Assembly (NCBI RefSeq): GCF_022601735.1
Contig: NZ_JAKUMM010000008.1
Location: forward strand, 124,001 to 188,000
Origin: Atopomonas sediminilitoris
GTDB lineage: Bacteria > Pseudomonadota > Gammaproteobacteria > Pseudomonadales > Pseudomonadaceae
Direction: 5' to 3'
Length of the DNA: 64,000 nucleotides
Positions 28,215-36,428 of this stretch are shown piece after piece. How positions within the stretch are numbered: position 1 is the first letter of the stretch; every line of letters starts with the position of its first letter. The notes below the pieces were generated by a model. It did no database searches and had not been told where the DNA came from. It worked only from the letters and a program-made list of their open reading frames with translations. The position numbers were made by a program, and so were the translations under genes.

Positions 28215-29074
28215 AAATCCTTCTCACCGGCATTAACGGCCAAGTGGGCGCTGCGATTGCTCAAGCCCTTGCCGACAGCACGTTGCAACACACACTCATC
28301 GCCCTCGATCGTCAAGCCTTAGACTTAAGCGATGCGGCGGCCATCGCGCGCAGCGTGCAACAGCACCAGCCAGACATCATCATTAATCCCGCCGCTTACA
28401 CCGCCGTTGATCAAGCCGAGCATGAGCGCGAGCTCGCCTTTGCCATCAACGCCCAAGCCCCCAAAGTACTCGCCGAGCAGGCACGACTACTGGGCATTCC
28501 GCTGCTGCATTTCTCGACCGATTATGTGTTTGATGGCAGCAAGAACGGCGCTTGGTTAGAGCACGATCCCACCGGCCCATTAAACGTCTACGGCGCCAGC
28601 AAACTCGAGGGCGAACGGGCGATTCAAGACAGTGGCTGCCAGCACCTGATCTTGCGTACCAGCTGGGTGTATAGCCGACGCGGTAAAAACTTCTACCTGA
28701 CCATGCGCCGCCTACTTAGCGAGCGTGACCGTGTGAGCGTGGTGGCCGATCAACACGGCACCCCCACACCCGCCGGCTGGTTAGCGGCCGTGACCCTGCA
28801 GCTGCTGCAACAATGGCAGCAAGGGCAGTGGCACAACGGCATTTATCATTGCACGCCCAGCGGCGTCACCAGCTGGTTTGGCTTTGCCCAAGCCATTGCC
28901 GCGCAATTAGTCTGTGAAGGGCAGTTGCAGGCCGCGCTCAGCCCGATTCCCAGCAGCGCTTACCCCACACCGGCGGCAAGGCCCGCTAACTCGCAGCTCG
29001 ACTGTGGTGCCTTGGCGCGCGACTGGCAGATCAGCTTGCCGAGCTGGGAACAGGCGCTGAGTGAGCATCTCTAG
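28211..29074 (+). CDS. rmlD: dTDP-4-dehydrorhamnose reductase
   Basis: This 287-residue NAD(P)H-dependent reductase completes dTDP-L-rhamnose. It begins with the Rossmann loop LTGINGQVG and has FSTDYVFDG near residue 101 and the catalytic pair in VYGASKLEGE near residue 127. The start was set at GTG 28211, which overlaps the rmlC stop (GTGA). Longer in-frame readings back to 27995 lie within rmlC and are rejected. The order B-A-C-D differs from the B-D-A-C order I recall for P. aeruginosa, and the location after aceF also differs. Confidence 0.95.
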   Translation: MKILLTGINGQVGAAIAQALADSTLQHTLIALDRQALDLSDAAAIARSVQQHQPDIIINPAAYTAVDQAEHERELAFAINAQAPKVLAEQARLLGIPLLHFSTDYVFDGSKNGAWLEHDPTGPLNVYGASKLEGERAIQDSGCQHLILRTSWVYSRRGKNFYLTMRRLLSERDRVSVVADQHGTPTPAGWLAAVTLQLLQQWQQGQWHNGIYHCTPSGVTSWFGFAQAIAAQLVCEGQLQAALSPIPSSAYPTPAARPANSQLDCGALARDWQISLPSWEQALSEHL

Positions 29075-29154
29075 CCTCTACTTTCTAATCTCTGACGCCT
29101 AATCTAACTCTTGCGCCGCCAAGACCAACAAGGCCTTGGCACGCATACCAAGGT

Positions 29155-29673
29155 TTACCGCTGCTGCACGTTACGAATTAAAAACGACAGGGTCTTGGCC
29201 AGCTCAGCGGCGCCATCATGGTCGCGCACAATGGTCAGCCAGGTGTTTTCACTGTGCGGCAGGTAGACCGTACAGGTCGGCTGGCGCACTTCGCAGCGAT
29301 AGCTCACAAACGGGTCCACGCCGTAGACCTCAACTTGACGATTGCGTACCGCCACAGCGGCCGGTGTGCGGCGTTCTTCGCGGGTATTGATCACCCCTTT
29401 GCCGGCCTCCAGCTGATACAGCAGGTCTTCGGCATTGGCATTGCCGACTTGATAACCGGCGCGATAGGCATGGGTTTGCAGCAGACTGTTGGCATGCGCC
29501 AACAAGGCACTGCGGTCATCTTTGGCTAAATACAATTGGCGCAGCTCGGTTAAGAAGCGCTGCTGTTCGTCGCCATCGAGTGTTGCACTTTGCGCAACAC
29601 TGCCGGCGCTAAAGCTCACGCCCAGCGCGCCGATAACGAACGGGAGGATATGTCTTGTCAGCCCTCGAACCAT
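29155..29673 (-). CDS. Small exported protein of unknown function
   Basis: This 172-residue protein has a likely Sec signal peptide (Arg/His N-region, hydrophobic LPFVIGALGVSFSAGSVAQS, cleavage near residue 28). The mature part has helical repeats at about 40-90 and a C-terminal part with two cysteines (YRCEVRQPTCTVYLP) that could form a periplasmic disulfide. ATG 29673 with AAGG upstream is preferred to a start 45 bases earlier, because it gives a proper signal peptide. It is divergent from dipA, sharing a 98-base gap. I do not recognise the family. Confidence 0.65.
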   Translation of the reverse strand: MVRGLTRHILPFVIGALGVSFSAGSVAQSATLDGDEQQRFLTELRQLYLAKDDRSALLAHANSLLQTHAYRAGYQVGNANAEDLLYQLEAGKGVINTREERRTPAAVAVRNRQVEVYGVDPFVSYRCEVRQPTCTVYLPHSENTWLTIVRDHDGAAELAKTLSFLIRNVQQR

Positions 29674-29771
29674 GGTGCACCTTCTGTCGTCTGAATTTGA
29701 GGTTGTGAACTGCATCACGCAGCATAACCGATGCGACGCACCGTAAAAGTGTCATCTGCTGGGATACAAGC

Positions 29772-32444
29772 ATGGAAAACCCCATCGACGTCCGTAAAGG
29801 GGCGGACCCCGAGGGTGTGAAGCAGTTGCCACTCTTAGGTCAACTGGGTTTATTACGCTTTCAACGCAGCAACACCGCACAATGGCAGTTGAGTGCTGTG
29901 GATGAGCGCTGCGCGGCGTTTTTTGGTCTTAGCGCCGATGAACTGTGTCACAGCACGCGCCCGTTTGCGCACTATCTCTACGGGGCTAATCCCCAGCAGT
30001 TGTTTGACGACCTTAATCACCAGTTAGAACAGCGCAGCCATTACCGCATCCACTATTTTTTACAAACGCCGGGCGGCCTGCACCGTGTGTGTGAGTCGGG
30101 CGAGCGCCAGCAGGACGCCAAAGGCCACTATCTACGGGGCTATTTGTGGCTGGAACCGGCCGCAGAAGATGCGCTGCGCGCCCAAGCACTGCACGAAGAT
30201 AACCAACGCCTGCGCAGCTCGCTGGAGTTATACCGCAAGGCCCAAGATAACCACCTAGAACACCTCTCGCGCTCGCGCGCGCAGCAAGAGATGCTGCTGG
30301 AAATCACTAAGCATCGTTTCAACAGCGCCCAACCCCTGCTCGAAGCCGCACAATTAATTACCCGCGCCGCCAGCGAAGTGTTTCAAGTCGCGCGTATCGG
30401 CGCTTGGCGCATTGAAGGTAGCCAACTCATTCCGATTGCCTTATACCTGCGCAATGAAGGCTGTTTTGCCAAAGTGGAAACCCTCGATATCCAGCTATTT
30501 CCGCGCTACCTCAAAGCCCTGCAAAGTGGCCGCAGCATTGATGCGCACAACGCGCAGCAAGACCCACGCACCAGCGAACTTGCGCTCAACTACCTAAAGC
30601 CGCTCAACATCAGCTCGATGCTAGATGCCGCGATTCGTAGCGAAGGGCGCGTGGTCGGCGTGCTATGCCTTGAGCACCAAGGCCCAGAGCGACGCTGGCA
30701 GAACGATGAGATTGCCTTTGCCGGCGCCCTAGCCGACCAGCTCAGCCAAGCCCTGTTGGTCGAAGAGCGCCAGCACGCCAGCAGCACTTTGAACCTCTTT
30801 CGGCGCGCGCTAGAGCAAAGCGCCAGCGCGGTGATTTTGGTCGACCGGCTGGGACAGATTGAATACACCAACGCCAGCTTCACCCATGTCACCCAGTACG
30901 AGAGTGGCGAAATCATTGGTCGCGCGCTCAACCAGCTGGAGTTTCTCGCACCGTTGGCCGCGCTGCTGCGGCAACCGCACCAGACCTTTGGTAGCGAACA
31001 CCGCTGGACCGGTGAGCTAAAAAGCTACCGCAAAGACCTCGCCCCCTACTGGGCACAACTCTCGCTCTCGCGCGTCCTCAGTGAACATGGTGAGCTGACC
31101 CACTACCTCGGCATTTTCGAAGACATCACGCGCAACAAACTCGACCAGCAACGCATCGAACGTCTGGCTTACATCGACGAACTCACCGGCCTCGGCAATC
31201 GCGCCTGTTTCTTACAAGCGCTGGATGACTTCTATAACGACAGCAGCACCGAGCAAGCCTGCCTAATGCTGCTGGATGTGGACAACTTCAAGCGCATCAA
31301 TGACAGCCTCGGCCACCAAACCGGCGACAAACTGCTGATGGCTTTAGCCAAGCGGCTGAATAACTGCGTTAGGCAAACCGGCAAACTGGCACGCTTTGCC
31401 GGCAATGAGTTTGCCGTATTACTGGAAGCCTGCAGCCTTGAAGACGCGCACATTGTGGCCGCGGAAGTGCTCGACACCCTGAGCAAGCCGCTGTTCTTCG
31501 ACAATCAGCTGATTAACCTCACCGTTTCCATGGGCTTGGCCTGCTCCGCCGAGCACGCCGAAGACCCACACGCGCTGCTGAAGCACGCAGGGCTTGCGCT
31601 GCACAAAGCCAAGTCCGGCGGCAAGAATCGAGTGCACGCCTTCGATGCCAGCCTAATCGCCGAGGCCTCGTATCGGTTATTCCTCGAAAACAACCTGCAC
31701 CGCGCGCTCGACTTAGGCGAGCTTGAAGTGCACTACCAACCAAAAATTTGCCTGACTCGCGGCAAGTTACAAGGTCTTGAAGCCCTCATACGCTGGCGTC
31801 ACCCCGAAAAGGGCATGATCCGCCCCGATCAATTCATTGGCGTTGCCGAAGAAACAGGGCTGATCTTGCCGATCGGCAAATGGGTCATTCGCCAAGCGTG
31901 CCTTGAGCATAAGCGCCTTGCCGAGGCGGGCTTAGGCGCGGTCAAAATCGCCATCAACCTGTCACCCAAACAGTTTTCTGATCCCGACTTGGCCGGCTCC
32001 GTCGCGCGCATCCTGCAAGAAGAAAATATTTGCGGCACGCACATTGAGCTGGAGCTAACCGAAAACCTGCTGATGGATGCCAGTCAGTCTTTGCTCAGCG
32101 TGCTCGAGTCATTAAAAGCATTGGGCGTAACGCTGGCCATGGATGACTTCGGTACGGGCTACTCATCCTTGAGTTACCTGAAAAAATTTCCAATCGACGT
32201 GCTCAAAATCGATCGCAGTTTCGTGATGGATATCCCTCAGCAAGAAGAGGACATGGAAATCACCGCCGCCGTGATCGCCATGGCGCATAACCTCAAGTTG
32301 CAAGTCGTCGCCGAAGGCATCGAAACCCGCGAGCAACTGAACTTTCTGCGCCAGCACCACTGCGACATTGGTCAGGGCTACCTGTTCGACAAGCCGCTGG
32401 CTCCCCACGAGCTGATCGAGCGACTCAAACGCTATCCACGCTAA
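29772..32444 (+). CDS. dipA: PAS/GAF/GGDEF/EAL cyclic-di-GMP phosphodiesterase, DipA-like
   Basis: This 890-residue cytoplasmic signalling protein has an N-terminal PAS-like region, a coiled segment near 135-180, a GAF-like domain at about 190-330, a PAS domain at about 345-460, GGDEF at about 460-630 and EAL at about 640-890. The GGDEF motif is degenerate (AGNEF at 543-547), so cyclase activity is unlikely. The EAL site is intact (GLEALIRW at 668-675, DDFGTGYSS near 793), so it should hydrolyse c-di-GMP. P. aeruginosa DipA (PA5017), which drives biofilm dispersal, has the same layout and lies between aceF and msrA. Here the rml operon is interposed. Confidence 0.85.
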   Translation: MENPIDVRKGADPEGVKQLPLLGQLGLLRFQRSNTAQWQLSAVDERCAAFFGLSADELCHSTRPFAHYLYGANPQQLFDDLNHQLEQRSHYRIHYFLQTPGGLHRVCESGERQQDAKGHYLRGYLWLEPAAEDALRAQALHEDNQRLRSSLELYRKAQDNHLEHLSRSRAQQEMLLEITKHRFNSAQPLLEAAQLITRAASEVFQVARIGAWRIEGSQLIPIALYLRNEGCFAKVETLDIQLFPRYLKALQSGRSIDAHNAQQDPRTSELALNYLKPLNISSMLDAAIRSEGRVVGVLCLEHQGPERRWQNDEIAFAGALADQLSQALLVEERQHASSTLNLFRRALEQSASAVILVDRLGQIEYTNASFTHVTQYESGEIIGRALNQLEFLAPLAALLRQPHQTFGSEHRWTGELKSYRKDLAPYWAQLSLSRVLSEHGELTHYLGIFEDITRNKLDQQRIERLAYIDELTGLGNRACFLQALDDFYNDSSTEQACLMLLDVDNFKRINDSLGHQTGDKLLMALAKRLNNCVRQTGKLARFAGNEFAVLLEACSLEDAHIVAAEVLDTLSKPLFFDNQLINLTVSMGLACSAEHAEDPHALLKHAGLALHKAKSGGKNRVHAFDASLIAEASYRLFLENNLHRALDLGELEVHYQPKICLTRGKLQGLEALIRWRHPEKGMIRPDQFIGVAEETGLILPIGKWVIRQACLEHKRLAEAGLGAVKIAINLSPKQFSDPDLAGSVARILQEENICGTHIELELTENLLMDASQSLLSVLESLKALGVTLAMDDFGTGYSSLSYLKKFPIDVLKIDRSFVMDIPQQEEDMEITAAVIAMAHNLKLQVVAEGIETREQLNFLRQHHCDIGQGYLFDKPLAPHELIERLKRYPR

Positions 32445-32563
32445 GGCGCAAAACGCTGTAACACCGCCAATATGCAGTACTCTAAACAGCAACAGCGTTA
32501 GGTCGGTGCCGATTGCGTCCGTGCCGCCCTAGCGCATGTTCCTATGCCGATTGGAGGCCTACC

Positions 32564-33211
32564 ATGTCATCACGCGCCGACATCCTTACCGACAAAACCA
32601 GCCTGCCCAGCGCCGAGCAAGCTCTGCCTGGCCGCCCTGAGCCGATTACCCTGCACAACGTGCACGCGGTTACCGGCAACCCGCTACGCGGGCCGTTTCC
32701 ACCGTCACTGGAAGTGGCCGTGTTTGGTATGGGCTGCTTTTGGGGGGCCGAGCGGCGCTTTTGGCAGCAGCCGGGCGTGTGGAGTACCGCAGCCGGCTAC
32801 GCGGGCGGTTTTACCCCCAACCCCACCTATGAAGAAGCCTGCTCGGGCCTGACCGGCCACACCGAAGTGGTGCAAGTGGTGTTTGATCCCGCCCAGATCA
32901 GCTTTGCCGATTTGCTCACGCTGTTTTGGGAGTCCCACGACCCAACCCAAGGTATGCGCCAAGGCAACGATCAAGGCACGCAGTACCGCTCGGCCATTTA
33001 TTGCAGCAGCGACGCACAACAACAAGCCGCACAGGCCAGCGCAGCCGTGTACGAAGCCGAGCTACGCCGCGCGGGCTACCATGCCATCACCACCGAAATC
33101 CGCCAGGACGTGCCCTTCTACGCCGCCGAGGACTACCACCAGCAATACCTGCACAAAAAACCCAACGGCTACTGCGGCTTACGCGGTACCGGCGTGTGTT
33201 TTGCTGAGTAA
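32564..33211 (+). CDS. msrA: Peptide methionine sulfoxide reductase A
   Basis: This 215-residue enzyme reduces methionine-S-sulfoxide. The catalytic Cys 58 is in the signature GMGCFWGAE, and a C-terminal Cys in [14 protein letters not shown] would resolve the disulfide. The first 45 residues form the N-terminal extension usual in pseudomonad MsrA. ATG 32564 has GGAGG at 32553, which rules out the in-frame upstream reading from 32513. It lies next to dipA as in P. aeruginosa. Confidence 0.95.
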   Translation: MSSRADILTDKTSLPSAEQALPGRPEPITLHNVHAVTGNPLRGPFPPSLEVAVFGMGCFWGAERRFWQQPGVWSTAAGYAGGFTPNPTYEEACSGLTGHTEVVQVVFDPAQISFADLLTLFWESHDPTQGMRQGNDQGTQYRSAIYCSSDAQQQAAQASAAVYEAELRRAGYHAITTEIRQDVPFYAAEDYHQQYLHKKPNGYCGLRGTGVCFAE

Positions 33212-33225
33212 TTAAACGCGGCCTT

Positions 33226-33262
33226 AAACCCGCCAAGACGCGCTAGGCGTCTTGGCGGGTTT
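33226..33262. terminator. 15-base perfect inverted repeat between msrA and rlmJ
   Basis: AAACCCGCCAAGACG at 33226-33240 pairs perfectly with CGTCTTGGCGGGTTT at 33248-33262 across a 7-base loop. It lies between the convergent genes msrA and rlmJ. The A/T ends of the arms give short U-runs in either direction, so it is probably a bidirectional terminator. Confidence 0.75.
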
Positions 33263-33293
33263 AGCAGGACTGCCGCTAAGCGGTACCGATCGA

Positions 33294-34196
33294 CTAACGC
33301 GCGTGACGTGGCTTGCGTGGTTTTTTCGCCGCTGGGGCTGCCGTCTTAGCCGGCGGCTCAGCTGCTTCAGCAATCAACCAATCTAGACGATAGCCACCAC
33401 CGCCTTGATCCAGCACTGCCAATAACTCTGGCAAGCCTGTTTTGAGGTCATCCTCTAACGGCCACGGCGGATTGACGATGGCCAAGCCGCTGCCATTGAG
33501 CGAGGCGGCATTATCGGCCGGGCGCACCCACAGTTCGGCCCGCAACAACTTGGGCGCACCACACGCCGCCAGCTGCTGATAAAAGCGATTGAGCTGCCGC
33601 TCGGCTTTAATCGGGTACCAGATCACCACCACCGCTTGGCGCATCCGCGCGATGGTATCTTGCAGCGTTTGCACCGCGCTGCTGTATTCATCCTCGGCCT
33701 CGAACGGCGGATCAATCAGCAACACCGCACGCTTTTCATCCGTGGGGAATAGCGCTTTGCCGACTTGCCAGCCGTCACGGTGATGGCACACCACGCGCTC
33801 GTCGGCACGCAGGTTGTCCTTGAGCAAGGCAAAGTCCGCCGGGTGCTTTTCACACAACTGCAGGCTGTCTTGCTCACGCAATAACTGACGCGCCACCTCG
33901 GGCGAGCCGGGGTAGTAACGCTCGCCACCTTGCGGGTTTAATGCCGCCACCACCTGCAGATAGTCCGCCAGCAAGGCGCTGGCGCTGTTGGCCGGCAAAC
34001 GGGCGATACCGGCTTGCCACTCCCCCGTTTTACCCGCCTCTACGCCTTGCAAGTCATACAAGCCAACGCCTGAGTGGCTGTCGATATAAGCCACCGGCGC
34101 CTCTTTGCGCTGCAGGAGTTTGAGCAGGCGCGCGAGCACGGCGTGCTTGAGCACATCGGCAAAATTGCCCGCATGATAGGCGTGACGGTAATTCAT
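33294..34196 (-). CDS. rlmJ: 23S rRNA (adenine2030-N6)-methyltransferase
   Basis: This 300-residue SAM-dependent methyltransferase of the RlmJ (YhiR) family methylates A2030 of 23S rRNA. The start MNYRHAYHAGNFADVLKHAV is the family hallmark. IDSHSGVG is the SAM-binding region, and LLIDPPFE (near residue 162) is the catalytic D-P-P-(F/Y) motif. The last 20 residues are a Lys/Arg/Ala/Pro tail that could aid RNA binding. It sits 98 bases from msrA (convergent) and is divergent from the acyl-CoA dehydrogenase. Confidence 0.93.
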   Translation of the reverse strand: MNYRHAYHAGNFADVLKHAVLARLLKLLQRKEAPVAYIDSHSGVGLYDLQGVEAGKTGEWQAGIARLPANSASALLADYLQVVAALNPQGGERYYPGSPEVARQLLREQDSLQLCEKHPADFALLKDNLRADERVVCHHRDGWQVGKALFPTDEKRAVLLIDPPFEAEDEYSSAVQTLQDTIARMRQAVVVIWYPIKAERQLNRFYQQLAACGAPKLLRAELWVRPADNAASLNGSGLAIVNPPWPLEDDLKTGLPELLAVLDQGGGGYRLDWLIAEAAEPPAKTAAPAAKKPRKPRHAR

Positions 34197-34337
34197 GTTT
34201 GCTCCCCAATGAAGGCCGCCATTCTAACAGCGCCGCGCCTGTTATCGCCCGCCATTCCCGACAGGGATGATCGTTTGCAGCGTGTAGGGTGAGCGCTACA
34301 GTGTGTTAACCCTGCGTATTCTGATGAGGCACGGACG

Positions 34338-36155
34338 ATGGCCGACACCCTACTTTGCCGCCGCAACTTGGCGTTTGAACTGTACGAAATGCACGACGCG
34401 CAAGCGCTGACCGAACGCGAGCGCTTTGCCGAACACAGCCGCGAAACCTTCGACGCCGCCCTAGACACCGCCCAGCACATTGCGCTCGACTTATTCGCAC
34501 CGCACAACCGCAAAGGCGACGAACACGAGCCGCAATACGTTAACGGTGCGGCCGAACTGATCCCCGAAGTCGCTCCCGCGCTAAACGCGTTTATCGAAGC
34601 GGGTTTTCTCAATGCCACGCGCGACTACGATGTCGGCGGCATGCAGCTGCCCAACTTACTGTCACAGGCGTGCTTTGCCCATTTCCAGTCGGCCAACATT
34701 GCAACCAGCTCGTACGCCATGCTGACCATGGGCGCGAGCAATCTGATTGCTAACTTCGGCGACGACGCGCAAAAAGCCCGCTTCTTGCAGCCAATGATCG
34801 ATGGCCGCTTCTTTGGCACCATGGCGCTGACCGAGCCGCATGCTGGCTCATCATTATCGGATATCCGCACCCGCGCCGAACCCGCGGCTGACGGCAGCTA
34901 TCGCCTCAAGGGTAATAAGATTTTTATCTCCGGCGGCGACCAGCCCATCTCGGAAAACATTGTGCACATGGTGCTGGCCAAACTGCCCGACGCCCCGGCA
35001 GGTGTTAAGGGCATCAGCCTGTTTATCGTGCCCAAGTTTCTGGTCAATGACGACGGCTCACTCGGCGAGCGCAACGACGTCACCCTCGCCGGACTGTTCC
35101 ACAAAATGGGCTGGCGCGGCACCACTTCCACCGCACTGAATTTTGGCGATAACGGCCAATGCGTCGGCTACTTGGTCGGCAAGCCGCACCACGGGTTGTC
35201 GTACATGTTCCAGATGATGAACGAAGCGCGCATTGGCGTCGGCATGGGCGCCACTATGCTCGGCTACGCCGGCTATCTGTATTCGCTGGACTACGCCCGC
35301 AACCGCCCACAGGGCCGCCAACCCGACGGCAAAGACCCCAGCAGCGCGCAGATCAGCATCATCGAGCACGCTGACGTGCGGCGCATGTTGTTAGCGCAAA
35401 AAGCCTACGTCGAGGGCGCCTTTGATTTAGGCCTCTACGCCGCCCGCCTGTTTGATGACAGCGAAACGCAAACCAGCCCCGAAGCACGGCAGCAAGCCCA
35501 AGAACTGCTGGATTTGCTCACCCCCATCGTCAAATCATGGCCGTCTGAGTTTTGTCTCAAGGCCAACGAACTAGCGATTCAGATTCTCGGGGGCCACGGC
35601 TATACCCGCGAATACCCGGTGGAGCAGTACTACCGCGATAACCGCCTAAACCCCATCCACGAAGGCACCCACGGCATTCAGGCGATGGATCTGCTCGGCC
35701 GCAAGGTGTTGCAGAATAACGGCGCCGCGCTTAAGCAACTGCTCCAGCTGATCCAGCAAACCTGCCAACAAGCCAGCGCCTTTAGCTCGCTAAAGCCCTT
35801 ATTAGAGCCGCTGCAGCAGCTGGTTAATCGCCTGCAAAGCGTCACCCTCGCCGTGCTTGGCGACCTTATGCAAGGCAAGGTTACTCAGGGGCTGGCCAAT
35901 GCCGCGCTGTACTTAAAAGCCTTTGGTCACAGCGTGATTGGTTGGCGCTGGCTGGCACAAGCGGTGCGCGCCGAACAAGGTTTGGCGGCACTTGATGCCG
36001 GTACAGGCGTCGAAGCCGACCGCGCCTTTTATCAGGGCAAACTCCAAGCGGCCCGTTACTTTCTAACGTGGGAAGTGCCTGCATGCCAGCACGATCTAGC
36101 GCTGCTCGAAGCCCGCGACGACACCTGCCTTGCCATGCAAGACAGCTGGTTCTAA
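34338..36155 (+). CDS. Acyl-CoA dehydrogenase (PA5020-like)
   Basis: This 605-residue FAD enzyme has the three-part acyl-CoA dehydrogenase fold (helical, beta, helical) plus the C-terminal extension of the long FadE-like class. LTEPHAGSSLSDIRT (about 155-170) is the flavin-contacting signature. QILGGHGYTREYPVEQYYRDNR is the second signature, followed by YEGTHG-like HEGTHGIQA, with the catalytic Glu expected at the E of HEGTHG. The substrate chain length cannot be told. It stands alone after rlmJ and is followed by a hairpin. A gene of this type follows msrA in P. aeruginosa. Confidence 0.88.
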   Translation: MADTLLCRRNLAFELYEMHDAQALTERERFAEHSRETFDAALDTAQHIALDLFAPHNRKGDEHEPQYVNGAAELIPEVAPALNAFIEAGFLNATRDYDVGGMQLPNLLSQACFAHFQSANIATSSYAMLTMGASNLIANFGDDAQKARFLQPMIDGRFFGTMALTEPHAGSSLSDIRTRAEPAADGSYRLKGNKIFISGGDQPISENIVHMVLAKLPDAPAGVKGISLFIVPKFLVNDDGSLGERNDVTLAGLFHKMGWRGTTSTALNFGDNGQCVGYLVGKPHHGLSYMFQMMNEARIGVGMGATMLGYAGYLYSLDYARNRPQGRQPDGKDPSSAQISIIEHADVRRMLLAQKAYVEGAFDLGLYAARLFDDSETQTSPEARQQAQELLDLLTPIVKSWPSEFCLKANELAIQILGGHGYTREYPVEQYYRDNRLNPIHEGTHGIQAMDLLGRKVLQNNGAALKQLLQLIQQTCQQASAFSSLKPLLEPLQQLVNRLQSVTLAVLGDLMQGKVTQGLANAALYLKAFGHSVIGWRWLAQAVRAEQGLAALDAGTGVEADRAFYQGKLQAARYFLTWEVPACQHDLALLEARDDTCLAMQDSWF

Positions 36156-36160
36156 CGCCC

Positions 36161-36198
36161 TGCGCTGCCGATCCGCCACCGGCGTGATCGGCAGCGCA
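36161..36198. terminator. Hairpin after the acyl-CoA dehydrogenase
   Basis: TGCGCTGCCGATC (36161-36173) is perfectly complementary to GATCGGCAGCGCA (36186-36198). The loop can also pair internally (CGCC/GGCG). It starts six bases after the stop codon. It has no T-run, so it is a transcript-end structure rather than a clear intrinsic terminator. Confidence 0.55.
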
Positions 36199-36221
36199 GC
36201 GACATAACTCACGTCAAATCA

Positions 36222-36315
36222 ACACAACACACCACCCTCAGCACGCCAACACTTGCTCGAAAGCCCCGTCACTATTAGGCTCAAGACAAAGCGCTTGTGC
36301 GAGGTGTTGTTGTGT
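36222..36315. repeat. Long-range inverted repeat upstream of the tubulin-like gene
   Basis: ACACAACACACC at 36222-36233 can pair with GGTGTTGTTGTGT at 36303-36315 with a single bulged base and about 70 bases between the arms. It lies in the 273-base gap before the tubulin-like gene. No clear sigma-70 promoter was found in this gap. It may be a leader structure or chance. Confidence 0.3.
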
Positions 36316-36428
36316 AGGGAACGCGTTACACCATCAGGCCGCCGGTTTCACTAGGCGTTATGCCTTGCGTTTCTTACTCCAACGATCGCCAGCCCTTTCA
36401 TCCGTTAGGGATCTGCAAGGAGTAGGTC

